38,254 bases of DNA from contig CAMWID010000031.1 in NCBI GenBank assembly GCA_947174235.1, positions 1 to 38,254 of the forward strand, given 5' to 3'. The notes below the pieces were generated by a model, which saw nothing but the letters and a program-made list of their open reading frames with translations, was not told the DNA's origin and searched no databases. Shown in pieces: positions 6,948 through 15,400 of this stretch; positions within the stretch are counted from its first letter, which is position 1, and the number at the start of each line of letters is the position of its first letter. Position numbers and translations under genes: made by a program. The DNA comes from an uncultured Porphyromonadaceae bacterium (lineage in GTDB: Bacteria; Bacteroidota; Bacteroidia; Bacteroidales; Muribaculaceae).

Positions 6948-7711
6948 CTCCTCTTGAGTTGTTGTCGCGTCGCCGCTCCATAAGGTCTTTTACAAAAGAA
7001 TCACTTCGTCCGGAGCATGTGAAAAGGCTCAAGGCATTGATCACTATGATCAATACGCATCAGCAAGGATTGAAATTCCAATTGATCACTGAAGATCCGG
7101 ACCCTCTTGAGGGGTTCAGCAAAAGTTATGGAGTTTTTACCAATCCGTCAAACTATGTGGCGGCGGTTGTCGATACTGCGGCACCTGATGTGTATGAGCG
7201 TGCCGGCTATTATGCCGAACAGCTCGTGATGAGCGCTGTAGAGTCAGGGATAGGGACGTGCTTTGTAGGTGGCACCTACAAAGAGGACCGTGTTAAAGCC
7301 CAGCTGAGGGCAGGGGAAAGGATTCTATTTCTCGTATTGTTGGGTTATCCATCCGACAATACCCGACTTATGGCGAGGGTTATGGCAAAATTCGTACATC
7401 TAAGGCACATGACTCCAGATCAGTTTTTTGAACCGGAGTCAGAAGCCGTATCGGCAGTTGAAAGGATTCCGATTCTAAAGGATGGTCTTGAGGCGGTGTC
7501 GTATGCTCCGTCCGCTCTCAACAGGCGCCCCGTCAGGATATTTGTAAAAGAAATCAACGGAGAAGAGATGGTCTGCGCGAAAGTGGATGCCTCAAATCCC
7601 AAGAATCTCATAGATCTCGGGATCGCCAAGTATAATTATAATTTCGCCACAGGCACTGAATGCGTGTGGGGAAACGGGATGCCGCTGTCAGGAGGGGAAT
7701 CTTATCTTTGA
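6944..7711 (+). CDS. Nitroreductase family protein (TM1586-like)
   Basis: The 255-residue protein starts with SRRRSIRSFTKESLRPEHVK, the usual N-terminal phosphate/FMN-binding pattern of nitroreductase-fold enzymes. It resembles the putative TM nitroreductase subgroup, in which two half-domains are fused in one chain: a second motif, EAVSYAPSALNRRPVRIFV around residues 180-200, repeats the SxxNxQPW-like signature of the fold. YYAEQLVMSAVESGIGTCFV is the helix-loop that usually packs on the flavin. The substrate cannot be told. The gene starts within the rlmD stop (ATGA, 6944-6947), so the two are translationally coupled, though a functional link is not obvious. Transcription ends at the very strong hairpin at 7722-7773. 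Confidence 0.85.
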   Translation: MTPLELLSRRRSIRSFTKESLRPEHVKRLKALITMINTHQQGLKFQLITEDPDPLEGFSKSYGVFTNPSNYVAAVVDTAAPDVYERAGYYAEQLVMSAVESGIGTCFVGGTYKEDRVKAQLRAGERILFLVLLGYPSDNTRLMARVMAKFVHLRHMTPDQFFEPESEAVSAVERIPILKDGLEAVSYAPSALNRRPVRIFVKEINGEEMVCAKVDASNPKNLIDLGIAKYNYNFATGTECVWGNGMPLSGGESYL

Positions 7712-7721
7712 TTTTTGCGGA

Positions 7722-7773
7722 CATTAAAAGACATCGCGGCGGACATGATTGTCCGCCGCGATGTCTTTTAATG
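7722..7773. terminator. Bidirectional terminator with a 24-bp perfect stem
   Basis: The arms 7722-7745 and 7750-7773 are perfect inverted repeats of 24 bases around the 4-base loop TGAT. The stem has a G+C-rich core and an A-run on one side and T-run on the other, so it can terminate both the rlmD-nitroreductase transcript (plus) and the hut operon (minus), whose genes converge here. It ends 2 bp from the hutH stop codon. Confidence 0.9.
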
Positions 7774-7775
7774 AT

Positions 7776-9281
7776 TTATTCAATCTCGATGTCATATTTC
7801 TCAAGAAATTCCTGCGACTTGCGGATGTAGTCGTTCATGACCACATCATCTTCCACGAAAGGCACCTCCCGGCGATATGCCTCCATGACTTCTTCAATTA
7901 GGGGAGACGATTTCAGCGGACGGCGGAAGTCGATACCTTGGGCTGCATTCATAAGCTCTATGACAGCGATGATTTTCAGGTTGTCAATGATTTTATGAAG
8001 CTTGGTGGCGGCGTTCGCTCCCATGGACACAAGGTCTTCCTGTCCGTTTGAGCTTACGATAGAATCGCAAGACGCGGGCCATGCATACATTTTGTTCTGG
8101 CTTACAAGAGACGCGTCGGCATACTGGGGGATCATAAAGCCCGAATTGAGTCCTGGTTTTGCCACAAGGAACTCCGGGAGTCCACGCTGTCCGAGTATAA
8201 GCTGCGCCACACGTCGTTCAGAGATATTTCCGAGTTCAGCGAGCGCGACGCCCATATAGTCAAATACGAGCGCTATCGGTTCTCCGTGGAAATTCCCGCC
8301 GCTTACGACCATATCCTCATCGGGGAATACCGTCGGATTGTCAGTCACAGAGTTTATCTCAGTGTGCAACACCTCGGTGACATGGTGCATAGCGTCTTTT
8401 ACAGCGCCATGCACCTGCGGAATGCATCGGAAAGAGTAGGGATCCTGCACATGCTTCTTTTCCCTTTCGATAATCTCGCTCCCTTTGAGAATCTTTCTAT
8501 AGATTTCAGCCGTCTCTATCTGTCCGCGATGAGGCCTCACTCTGTGAAGCCCTTCCCAGAACGGTTCGATTCTCCCGTCGTAGGCTTCAAGGCTCATTGC
8601 GCCGAAGAGGTCGAAGCAGTTCACAAGATGCCATGCATCAATGAGAGCCTTGATTCCGTTGGCGCTCATAAATTGGGTGCCGTTGAGAAGAGCGAGACCT
8701 TCTTTCGACTGGAGTGTGATCGGTTCCCATCCGAATTTTTCAAGAATCTCCTTGCCGGTGAATTTTTCACCGTTGTAGATCACCTCTCCCTCGCCGATAA
8801 GCGGCAGGAACAGATTGGCGAGAGGAGCAAGGTCTCCCGAAGCACCGAGAGAACCCCTGTCATATACCACCGGAAGAATGTCGTTGTTATAAAACTCAAT
8901 GATTCGCTCTACAGTTTTGAGCTGCACCCCGCTGAATCCCATAGACAATGCATGCGCCTTGAGAAGGAGCATAAGTTTTACGACCACAGGATCCACCGGA
9001 GTTCCCACACTGCAGGAATGACTTTTTACAAGGTTTTCCTGAAGGGTGGAAAGTTCTTCGCGTGAAATATGTTTGTTGCAAAGAGAACCGAAACCGGTAG
9101 TCACGCCATAAATCGGGGCGGAATGGTTTTCAGCTTTTCTATCGAGATAGTCACGACAATGTTGTATTTTTTGCTTTGCCTCATCCGACAAAGTCAGTTT
9201 TGTGCCGTTTTTGAGGATTTTTTCAATAATGTCATAGGTAAGCATACCTGAACCTATGGCATATGTGTTTTCTTTTGTCAT
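7776..9281 (-). CDS. hutH: Histidine ammonia-lyase
   Basis: This enzyme removes ammonia from L-histidine to give urocanate, the first step of histidine degradation. The protein is 501 aa, the family's usual size. The autocatalytic MIO cofactor comes from Ala147-Ser148-Gly149 in RGSLGASGDLAPLA. Other family signatures are YGVTTGFGSL near the N-terminus, then NGTQFMSA and QDPYSFRCIPQVHGA. I chose the ATG at 9281 (MTKENTYAIG) because the longer frame to 9365 would run 44 bases into the end of hutI and adds an unrelated 28-residue leader. It is the last gene of the operon hutU-ftcD-hutI-hutH, although it encodes the first enzyme, and it ends 2 bp from the terminator. Confidence 0.96.
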   Translation of the reverse strand: MTKENTYAIGSGMLTYDIIEKILKNGTKLTLSDEAKQKIQHCRDYLDRKAENHSAPIYGVTTGFGSLCNKHISREELSTLQENLVKSHSCSVGTPVDPVVVKLMLLLKAHALSMGFSGVQLKTVERIIEFYNNDILPVVYDRGSLGASGDLAPLANLFLPLIGEGEVIYNGEKFTGKEILEKFGWEPITLQSKEGLALLNGTQFMSANGIKALIDAWHLVNCFDLFGAMSLEAYDGRIEPFWEGLHRVRPHRGQIETAEIYRKILKGSEIIEREKKHVQDPYSFRCIPQVHGAVKDAMHHVTEVLHTEINSVTDNPTVFPDEDMVVSGGNFHGEPIALVFDYMGVALAELGNISERRVAQLILGQRGLPEFLVAKPGLNSGFMIPQYADASLVSQNKMYAWPASCDSIVSSNGQEDLVSMGANAATKLHKIIDNLKIIAVIELMNAAQGIDFRRPLKSSPLIEEVMEAYRREVPFVEDDVVMNDYIRKSQEFLEKYDIEIE

Positions 9282-9321
9282 AATGATGTCAGATTTGTTT
9301 TCAAGGTTAGATTCATGAGCG

Positions 9322-10593
9322 TCAGCCGAGATGAGTTGACGCATCCGGTTTTGCCTGATAGACAACTGTCCCGTGATGGATGGTTGTGTTCACACAGTTC
9401 ATTCCCACATAATATGGAAGCATACGGTAATTGGGATATTCAAGGATTATGAGGTCTCCTTGCTTGCCGATTTCGATTGATCCGATCTTGTCTGCCATGC
9501 CTACCGCAGCCGCCCCGTTAAGAGTCAATGCCGTTATTGTCTCCTCAACCGACATCTTCATATATATGCATGCGAGAGCGATTGTAAGAGGTATTGATCC
9601 GGAGAAACAGCTTCCCGGATTAAGATCTGTAGCAAGCGCCACAGCCGCACCGGCTTCAATGAATTTTCTTGCGGGTGCATATGGCTCACGCAATGCGAAT
9701 GCAGTGAGGGGGAGCAGGGTGGCGACAACTTCATTCCGAGCCATCTGCCTGATCCCCTCATCGCTTACGTGAAGCAGATGATCTGCCGAGACTGCCCCCA
9801 TTTCGGCAGCAAGTTCAGCTCCACCGAGGGTTACGATCTCATCGGCGTGGAGTTTCAACTCAAAACCGGCTTCGCGGGCTGCTTTAAGCAGTTTCCTTGA
9901 ATCTTCAATTTCAAAAACGTTTTTCTCTGTGAAGATATCAAAGAATTTAGCTTTCCCTTTTGCCGCAGGGATCATATCGTTGATCATGAGATCAACATAT
10001 TTGTCGGTTTGTCCTTTGTATTCTTTTGGGACAGCATGAGCCCCGAGAAAAGTTGAAACCACATTGAGTTTCTGTGCCGGGTCATTTGAAAGGCGTTCAA
10101 TAGCCTCGAGCATTTTAAGCTCGGATTCGGTGTCTAACCCATATCCGCTTTTAGCCTCAACTGTCGTGACTCCCATTTCAGACATCCGGTTGATAAACCA
10201 TTGAGCTTTTTCAACAAGGTTTTCGCAAGATTCCGAACGAGTCGCGTTGACGGTAGACTGAATGCCGCCACCGCGTTGCATTATGCTCATATATGACTCT
10301 CCGTTCAGACGCCAGTTGAACTCGTCAGGTCTGTATCCTCCGAAAATCAGATGGGTGTGGGAATCTACAAATCCCGGCAAAACAGCTTTTCCTTCAGCAT
10401 CGATTATCTTAAAGACAGTGTCATTGTCTGTTTTCAATGAATCCGATGGTCCGACATAAGTGATGATACCATCCGATACCATGACCGATGCATTTTCGAT
10501 CACGGACAATTTTGCCATGTCGGCACCCTTACAGGAAGATTTTCCTGTAGGAGTGACGACAGTGGCATTATTGATTATGATGTTGCCCTTCAT
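9322..10593 (-). CDS. hutI: Imidazolonepropionase
   Basis: A 423-residue amidohydrolase-superfamily metalloenzyme that opens imidazolone-5-propionate to N-formimino-L-glutamate. The metal site is visible as DSHTHLIFGG (HxH), the later histidine in KLHADEIVTLGG, and the aspartate in ATDLNPGS. RSGYGLDTESELKMLE-like sequence (AKSGYGLDTESE) and EFNWRLNGESYMSIMQRGGG are family signatures. The start at 10593 (MKGNIIINNAT) is preferred over the ATG at 10629, which would overlap the ftcD stop. The gap to ftcD is 10 bp and to hutH 40 bp, so the genes are co-transcribed. Confidence 0.96.
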   Translation of the reverse strand: MKGNIIINNATVVTPTGKSSCKGADMAKLSVIENASVMVSDGIITYVGPSDSLKTDNDTVFKIIDAEGKAVLPGFVDSHTHLIFGGYRPDEFNWRLNGESYMSIMQRGGGIQSTVNATRSESCENLVEKAQWFINRMSEMGVTTVEAKSGYGLDTESELKMLEAIERLSNDPAQKLNVVSTFLGAHAVPKEYKGQTDKYVDLMINDMIPAAKGKAKFFDIFTEKNVFEIEDSRKLLKAAREAGFELKLHADEIVTLGGAELAAEMGAVSADHLLHVSDEGIRQMARNEVVATLLPLTAFALREPYAPARKFIEAGAAVALATDLNPGSCFSGSIPLTIALACIYMKMSVEETITALTLNGAAAVGMADKIGSIEIGKQGDLIILEYPNYRMLPYYVGMNCVNTTIHHGTVVYQAKPDASTHLG

Positions 10594-10603
10594 AGCAAAG
10601 CCA

Positions 10604-12304
10604 TCAATTTTTATCGATAACTTTATCAACTATGCCCAGAATTTGCATCTCGCGGTCGATAGCGGCTGACGCTATCACGGATGCTGCGGAAAGAATTTCT
10701 TCCGCCTTTTCACGATTCTTTAGTCCTGCGGCATTTATTCTGACGTTCAGATGGGCACCGAGCACCGCGCTGCGGGCTGCGAGAGCACCTACTCCGGCAT
10801 CGCTCACTGAAGCGGGATTTCCTTTTGACGCCATGGCTTCAAGCACGTCGAAAGTGTCGTAAGCTGCCTGCATCGTGCGCAAGGGAACTTCTGTAGCGTA
10901 GAGTGTGGCGGCTTCAAGAGCCTTGGCACGCGCCTCTTTTTCCTCAGGAGTCTTTTTGGGCATCGCGAATACATCCATAATGCGGTTGAACGCTTCTGTG
11001 TCTTCGTCCACGAGCGCTATAAGACGATCCTGGATCGCGTGTCCTTTTTCCGCGACATCAGAAAATTCTTCCCAGCGGTCATCCCAGCCTGCCTTGTGTG
11101 CTGAAAGATTGGCTACCATGGTTCCGAGAGCGGCAGCCAAAGCTCCCATGTATGCGGAGATGCTTCCTCCGCCCGGAGCCGGGGATTCGGATGCCGTTTC
11201 TTCGGCAAAGTCCTTGCAGGTCATATCTACAAGCTTTTTGCCGTGCTTGTCAAGAAGCATATCCTCAATGATCTTCTCGTCGCGAGCAAACGGCTTAAGT
11301 TCGTCAAGCCCCATTGATTTTACGGCGATCTTGATAATTTCGTCTTCGCTGATACCAACTGAACGCTGTTGCTTGCGAAGGTAATGCTTGCCGGCATCGA
11401 TCAATGTGCGCTTCGGCACAAGACCTACTATCTCAGTACCTGTCACACGCACCCCTCTTGCCGCCGCAGCGCGGCATACCTCATCGAAGGCGACGTGCAG
11501 GGGAGTGGTCGACACATCTGTGATATTCATAGAAACCTGCGCGATGCCATATTCATCGATGAACCATCCGATAGCTTTGGTGGCTTTCAATGTGCCGGGC
11601 AACATGATAGTATTGCCTTGGGCATCTTTCATCGGTTTGCCGTTTGGTTTTCCCCCTTCGCGTTGGGGCCGTCCTTTTTCTCTTACGTCGAAAGCGATTG
11701 CGTTGGCTCTGCGGGTGGATGTGGTGTTGAGATTGAAGTTTACTGCGATAAGGAAATCTCGGGCTCCGACAGCAGTGCATCCGGTGCGTGCCGCATCCTC
11801 GTCAAACGGGCGGTTGCCGAAATCCGGTCCTTTGTCTTCTTTCCCCAGCCTGTCGGCAAGTCCTTCATACTCACCTTGTCGGCACACTGCGAGATTTTTA
11901 CGTTCCGGAGAGAATGCCGCCGCCTCGTAGCAGTAGCATGGGATATTGAGCTCGTTTGCCGCACGCTCCGCAAGTTTGCGGGCGAGGGCCGCGCACTCTT
12001 CAAGCGAGATTCCGCTGACCGGAATAAGCGGGCAGACATCAGTAGCGCCCATTCGCGGATGGGCTCCATGATGATTGCGCATGTCGATCAGTTCGGAAGC
12101 CTTTTTCATTCCTCTCAGTGCCGCCTCGACGACAGCTTCAGGTTCACCCACGAAGGTCACCACCGTTCTGTTGGTAGCTTCTCCCGGATCAACATCAAGG
12201 ACTCTGACTTCACCACCTTTTTCAATGTCTGCAACGATTGCGTCTATCACTGATTTATCACGACCTTCTGAAAAATTGGGTACGCACTCTATGATTTGTT
12301 TCAT
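10604..12304 (-). CDS. ftcD: Bifunctional glutamate formimidoyltransferase / formimidoyl-THF cyclodeaminase
   Basis: A 566-residue fusion that moves the formimino group from formiminoglutamate to tetrahydrofolate and then releases ammonia to give 5,10-methenyl-THF. Residues 1-180 are the N-terminal formiminotransferase subdomain (IIECVPNFSEGRD; HHGAHPRMGATDVCPLIPV with the catalytic His and folate-binding residues). Residues 181-325 are its C-terminal subdomain (RANAIAFDVREKGRP). Residues 345-560 are the cyclodeaminase (ESPAPGGGSISAYMGALAAA and LIALVDEDTEAFNRIM, with the conserved Asp). The arrangement matches the mammalian-type bifunctional enzyme. I use the ATG at 12304 (MKQIIECVPNF); the one at 12343 would start inside the hairpin upstream. 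No separate hutG is present, so this route ends in glutamate and a one-carbon unit rather than formamide. Confidence 0.96.
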   Translation of the reverse strand: MKQIIECVPNFSEGRDKSVIDAIVADIEKGGEVRVLDVDPGEATNRTVVTFVGEPEAVVEAALRGMKKASELIDMRNHHGAHPRMGATDVCPLIPVSGISLEECAALARKLAERAANELNIPCYCYEAAAFSPERKNLAVCRQGEYEGLADRLGKEDKGPDFGNRPFDEDAARTGCTAVGARDFLIAVNFNLNTTSTRRANAIAFDVREKGRPQREGGKPNGKPMKDAQGNTIMLPGTLKATKAIGWFIDEYGIAQVSMNITDVSTTPLHVAFDEVCRAAAARGVRVTGTEIVGLVPKRTLIDAGKHYLRKQQRSVGISEDEIIKIAVKSMGLDELKPFARDEKIIEDMLLDKHGKKLVDMTCKDFAEETASESPAPGGGSISAYMGALAAALGTMVANLSAHKAGWDDRWEEFSDVAEKGHAIQDRLIALVDEDTEAFNRIMDVFAMPKKTPEEKEARAKALEAATLYATEVPLRTMQAAYDTFDVLEAMASKGNPASVSDAGVGALAARSAVLGAHLNVRINAAGLKNREKAEEILSAASVIASAAIDREMQILGIVDKVIDKN

Positions 12305-12326
12305 TGTGAATTCTGTTAGATTGAAT

Positions 12327-12360
12327 TTTACAAGAGAACGCATCCGCGTTCTCTTGTAAA
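12327..12360 (-). terminator. 15-bp perfect hairpin between hutU and ftcD
   Basis: TTTACAAGAGAACGC (12327-12341) and GCGTTCTCTTGTAAA (12346-12360) are perfect inverted repeats around a 4-base loop. On the transcribed strand only AAATTC follows, without a U-run, so it is probably not a full terminator. It may act as a partial terminator, RNA-processing site or stabiliser that sets the ratio of hutU to the downstream genes. Confidence 0.5.
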
Positions 12361-12376
12361 TTGAAAGTATAGGTAA

Positions 12377-14374
12377 TTATTTTTCCAAAAGTTCTGTCAG
12401 GAACTTTTCGTCAGCCAGGAATGGCTCAGTGATCATAAATCCGTTTCCGGATTGAGTCTCGTTCCATTCCTTGACAGTAGACATGGCGTTTTCATTCCTT
12501 GCCCAGCTTCTGCGGGCGACTCCGCCCATAACGTCCCACAACATTGCGTTCTTCAGGATTTCGTCCACTCTTTCAGAGCCGTCGCAGACCATGCCGAAAC
12601 CACCGTTTATTGATTTGCCGATACCTACTCCGCCTCCGTTGTGCAGCGCCACGAGGCTCATTCCGCGTGCGCAGTTGCCGGCAAAACATTGCACAGCCAT
12701 GTCTGCCATGACATTTGATCCGTCTTTTATGTTGGATGTCTCGCGGAAAGGAGAGTCGGTGCCGCTTACGTCGTGGTGGTCGCGCCCAAGCATGATAGAC
12801 CCGACTTCTCCGTTGCGGACCATCTCGTTGAAGCGAAGGGCAATCTTGAGACGACCCATGGCGTCCTGATACAAAATTCTTGCCTGTGTGCCTACTACCA
12901 GAGCGTTTTTCTCGGCATCCCGTATCCAGTTATAGTTGTCGCGGTCCTGTCCGCGCCTGTCCGGATCTATACATTCCATGGCGGCGCGGTCAGTTTTTAC
13001 AAGGTCTTCATGCTTTCCGCTCAGACAAACCCAACGGAAGGGTCCGTATCCGTAGTCAAACAGCATAGGTCCCATGATGTCTTCCACATAAGAAGGCCAT
13101 ATGAATCCGTCCTTTTCATCGATACCGTTCCGGGATATTTCTTTCACTCCGGCATCGTATATCGCCTTCATGAATGAATTGCCGTAGTCAAAGAAATAGG
13201 TGCCTCGTGAGGTGAGCGCTTTTATCGCTTCGAAATGGCGTTTCAGAGATTCGTCTACCTTTTTTCGGAATGCGTCGTGATCCTCATGGAGCAGTTTGGT
13301 CCGTTCCTCGAACGAAAGTCCCGCCGGGCAATATCCTCCTTCATACACGGCATGACAAGAAGTCTGGTCGCTGAGCAGCTCTATTTTTTTATCATGTTCC
13401 ACTGCATATTCAAGCAAGTCTACGACATTGCCGTGGTATGCTATGGAGAGGGGTTTATTTTCCGCCATAGCCTTTTCCGCGAGTTCGAAAGCGCGAGGTA
13501 TAGAATCGGTCACTTCTTTCACCCAACCCTGATTCTTTCTTGTCTCAATTCTGGAAGCGTCCACTTCTGCTGTTATAGAAGCGGCACCGGCGATGTCGGC
13601 AGCTTTTGGCTGAGCCCCGCTCATGCCTCCGAGACCGGATGACACGAAAAGATGTCCTGAGAGATCTCCGTCCTGCGGAATGCCCAGTTTCATACGTCCC
13701 GCGTTTAGAAGGGTGTTGAAAGTGCCGTGCACGATACCTTGCGGACCTATGTACATCCATCCTCCGGCTGTCATCTGTCCGTAATTTGCCACTCCCATCT
13801 GCATCGCTTCGTGCCAGTCATGGAGATTGTCAAACATACCAACCATCATGGCGTTAGTTATGATGACTCTCGGCGCGTCTTCTTTGGAAGGGAACAGTCC
13901 GAGGGGATGACCGGATTCTATAACGAGGGTCTGTCTGTCGGTGAGTTCCTCAAGATATTTTTTTATAAGATGATACTGCAGCCAGTTCTGGCATACTTGT
14001 CCGGTCTCACCATATGTGACCAATTCATAAGGGTAAAGGGCTATATCGAAACAAAGGTTGTTGTCGATCATTACCTGGAAAGCTTTGCCTGCGAGACAAT
14101 TCCCTTTGTATTCATCTATTGGTTTCGCTTTGAGGTCTCCTTGCGGGCGCCATCTGTAGGCATAGATTCTTCCTCTTGTTTTCAGTTCTTCCAAAAACTC
14201 GGGCGCCACTTTTTCATGGAGCTCTTCAGGAAGGTATCTGAGGGCGTTTTTCAATGCAGTCAGTGTCTTTTCTTTTGTGAGAGTGTATCCTCTGTCAGGA
14301 GCCCGTCTGATCCCTTGTTGAAACTTGGGATACTCCGGAAGATGTGCTGACAGGAGTATTTTAGGTCGTGTCAT
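12377..14374 (-). CDS. hutU: Urocanate hydratase (long form)
   Basis: Converts urocanate to imidazolone propionate using tightly bound NAD+ as an electrophile. The protein is 665 aa, the long form found in Bacteroidetes and animals rather than the roughly 555-aa form of Pseudomonas. The NAD-binding stretch is SSGLGGMSGAQPKAADIAGA (about residues 245-264). FDYGYGPFRWVCLSG holds a conserved cysteine (Cys450), and MAVQCFAGNCARGMSLVALH near residue 590 is a family signature. The extra N-terminal region (residues 1-90) contains PEYPKFQQGIRRAPDRGYTL and LKTRGRIYAYRWRP, typical of the long form. It is the first gene of the hut operon behind a well-formed promoter. No hutC-like regulator is in the window. 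Confidence 0.96.
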   Translation of the reverse strand: MTRPKILLSAHLPEYPKFQQGIRRAPDRGYTLTKEKTLTALKNALRYLPEELHEKVAPEFLEELKTRGRIYAYRWRPQGDLKAKPIDEYKGNCLAGKAFQVMIDNNLCFDIALYPYELVTYGETGQVCQNWLQYHLIKKYLEELTDRQTLVIESGHPLGLFPSKEDAPRVIITNAMMVGMFDNLHDWHEAMQMGVANYGQMTAGGWMYIGPQGIVHGTFNTLLNAGRMKLGIPQDGDLSGHLFVSSGLGGMSGAQPKAADIAGAASITAEVDASRIETRKNQGWVKEVTDSIPRAFELAEKAMAENKPLSIAYHGNVVDLLEYAVEHDKKIELLSDQTSCHAVYEGGYCPAGLSFEERTKLLHEDHDAFRKKVDESLKRHFEAIKALTSRGTYFFDYGNSFMKAIYDAGVKEISRNGIDEKDGFIWPSYVEDIMGPMLFDYGYGPFRWVCLSGKHEDLVKTDRAAMECIDPDRRGQDRDNYNWIRDAEKNALVVGTQARILYQDAMGRLKIALRFNEMVRNGEVGSIMLGRDHHDVSGTDSPFRETSNIKDGSNVMADMAVQCFAGNCARGMSLVALHNGGGVGIGKSINGGFGMVCDGSERVDEILKNAMLWDVMGGVARRSWARNENAMSTVKEWNETQSGNGFMITEPFLADEKFLTELLEK

Positions 14375-14411
14375 GGTGAAATGTAAAGGTTAAAAATAGA
14401 TGTTTATTCTG

Positions 14412-14442
14412 CAAATTTAATCAAAATTCCAATATCCCCCAA
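14412..14442 (-). promoter_or_regulatory. Promoter of the hut operon
   Basis: On the minus strand, TTG (14440-14442) and TAAATTTG (14412-14419) are separated by 20 bp, an excellent match to the Bacteroidetes promoter. The hutU ATG is 37 nt beyond the -7 box. Confidence 0.75.
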
Positions 14443-14526
14443 TTGTGTAGAGTAAAATCAGTGTTATTCCTGACAAATTTCCATAAACCGGGGGTGCCTG
14501 TCATTGTAATCGCGCTCTAAATGTAA

Positions 14527-14557
14527 AAACGGAGGACCGTTGCCCGGTCCCCCGTTT
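14527..14557 (-). terminator. Terminator of the efflux-lpxA operon
   Basis: Arms 14527-14539 and 14545-14557 pair over 13 positions with one mismatch (stem built on AAACGG and GGACCG). On the minus strand a T-run follows (CCGTTTTTAC). It lies 22 bp past the lpxA stop and before the hut promoter. Confidence 0.85.
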
Positions 14558-14579
14558 CTGCATTGAACTTACAAGTATA

Positions 14580-15377
14580 TCAGTCTTCCTGGTCTACATA
14601 TGGAATCGCTGCCAGTTTCAGGTCATGACTTTTTATAAAGTCGATGATCTGGTCACGTTCCGGGGAGGGATCCACATCCTCGTTGATTCTGCGTAGGGCA
14701 TTGAATACCGAAGTGGCTGTCTGGTAGACGTGTCTGTAGCATTTGGCGATATCATCGATAATCTCGTCGCTTTTCTTTCCACGTCTCAGCACAAAAGCAT
14801 TCACTCCGAAATATTCGATCGGATTGTGAGCCATGACAACGAAAGGAGGTACATTCCCGTTTACGCGGCAACCACCTTTGATGAGCACCCATTCACCTAT
14901 CTGGCATTTTTCATGCACAAGCGCATGGGAGGAAAGTATGGAGTAGTTGCCGATTTTTACGTCGCCGGCGATCTTGACAGCATTCCCGAGTACACAATAA
15001 TCGCCTATCTCAGAGTCATGGCCGATGTGCGACTGTGCCATGATAAACGAGTCATGACCGATTTTGGTCTTGCCGTCTTTGTAGATGCTGCGGTTGATTA
15101 TGACTTGCTCGCGGATTTTATTGTTGTCGCCGATTTCAACATAAGACATATCTCCTTTCCATCGGAAATCCTGCGGATCTGCCGCGATGACCGCTCCCTC
15201 GAAGATTTCATTGTTCTCACCGATTATGGCACCGGTGAGGATGCTGGCGTGAGGATGTACATGACATCCTTTGCCGATGACCACATCTTTTCCTATATAT
15301 ACGAAAGGATCGATGATAACGTCGTCGGCAATTTTTGCCTCAGGATGCACGAATGCAAGATTGCTGATTGTTGCCAT
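14580..15377 (-). CDS. lpxA: UDP-N-acetylglucosamine acyltransferase (LpxA)
   Basis: A 265-residue left-handed beta-helix acyltransferase that adds a hydroxyacyl chain to UDP-GlcNAc in the first step of lipid A synthesis. Many hexapeptide repeats are visible ([IV]G...). His120 in QSHIGHDSEIG aligns with the catalytic His125 of E. coli LpxA and His117 with His122. ADPQDFRWKGD matches the substrate loop, and NPIEYFGVNAFVLRRGKKSD matches the C-terminal FGVNxxGLKRRG region. The residue aligned with E. coli His144 appears to be Asp139 (IAGDVKI). The gene lies 23 bp after the outer-membrane efflux gene with no terminator between, so it is probably the last gene of the efflux operon. Bacteroidetes usually carry lpxA next to the lpxC-fabZ fusion, so this could be a second copy. 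Confidence 0.85.
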   Translation of the reverse strand: MATISNLAFVHPEAKIADDVIIDPFVYIGKDVVIGKGCHVHPHASILTGAIIGENNEIFEGAVIAADPQDFRWKGDMSYVEIGDNNKIREQVIINRSIYKDGKTKIGHDSFIMAQSHIGHDSEIGDYCVLGNAVKIAGDVKIGNYSILSSHALVHEKCQIGEWVLIKGGCRVNGNVPPFVVMAHNPIEYFGVNAFVLRRGKKSDEIIDDIAKCYRHVYQTATSVFNALRRINEDVDPSPERDQIIDFIKSHDLKLAAIPYVDQED

Positions 15378-15400
15378 AAGTTATAGGTTTTAGGTTAACA

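Noticed and set aside
9282..9365. Longer hutH start
   Set aside because: It overlaps the end of hutI by 44 bases and adds an unconserved leader; the ATG at 9281 gives the family length.
11369..12253. Long plus-strand frame (about 294 codons) opposite ftcD
   Set aside because: It lies entirely antisense to a gene with clear domain matches and has no family signatures; a by-product of codon bias.
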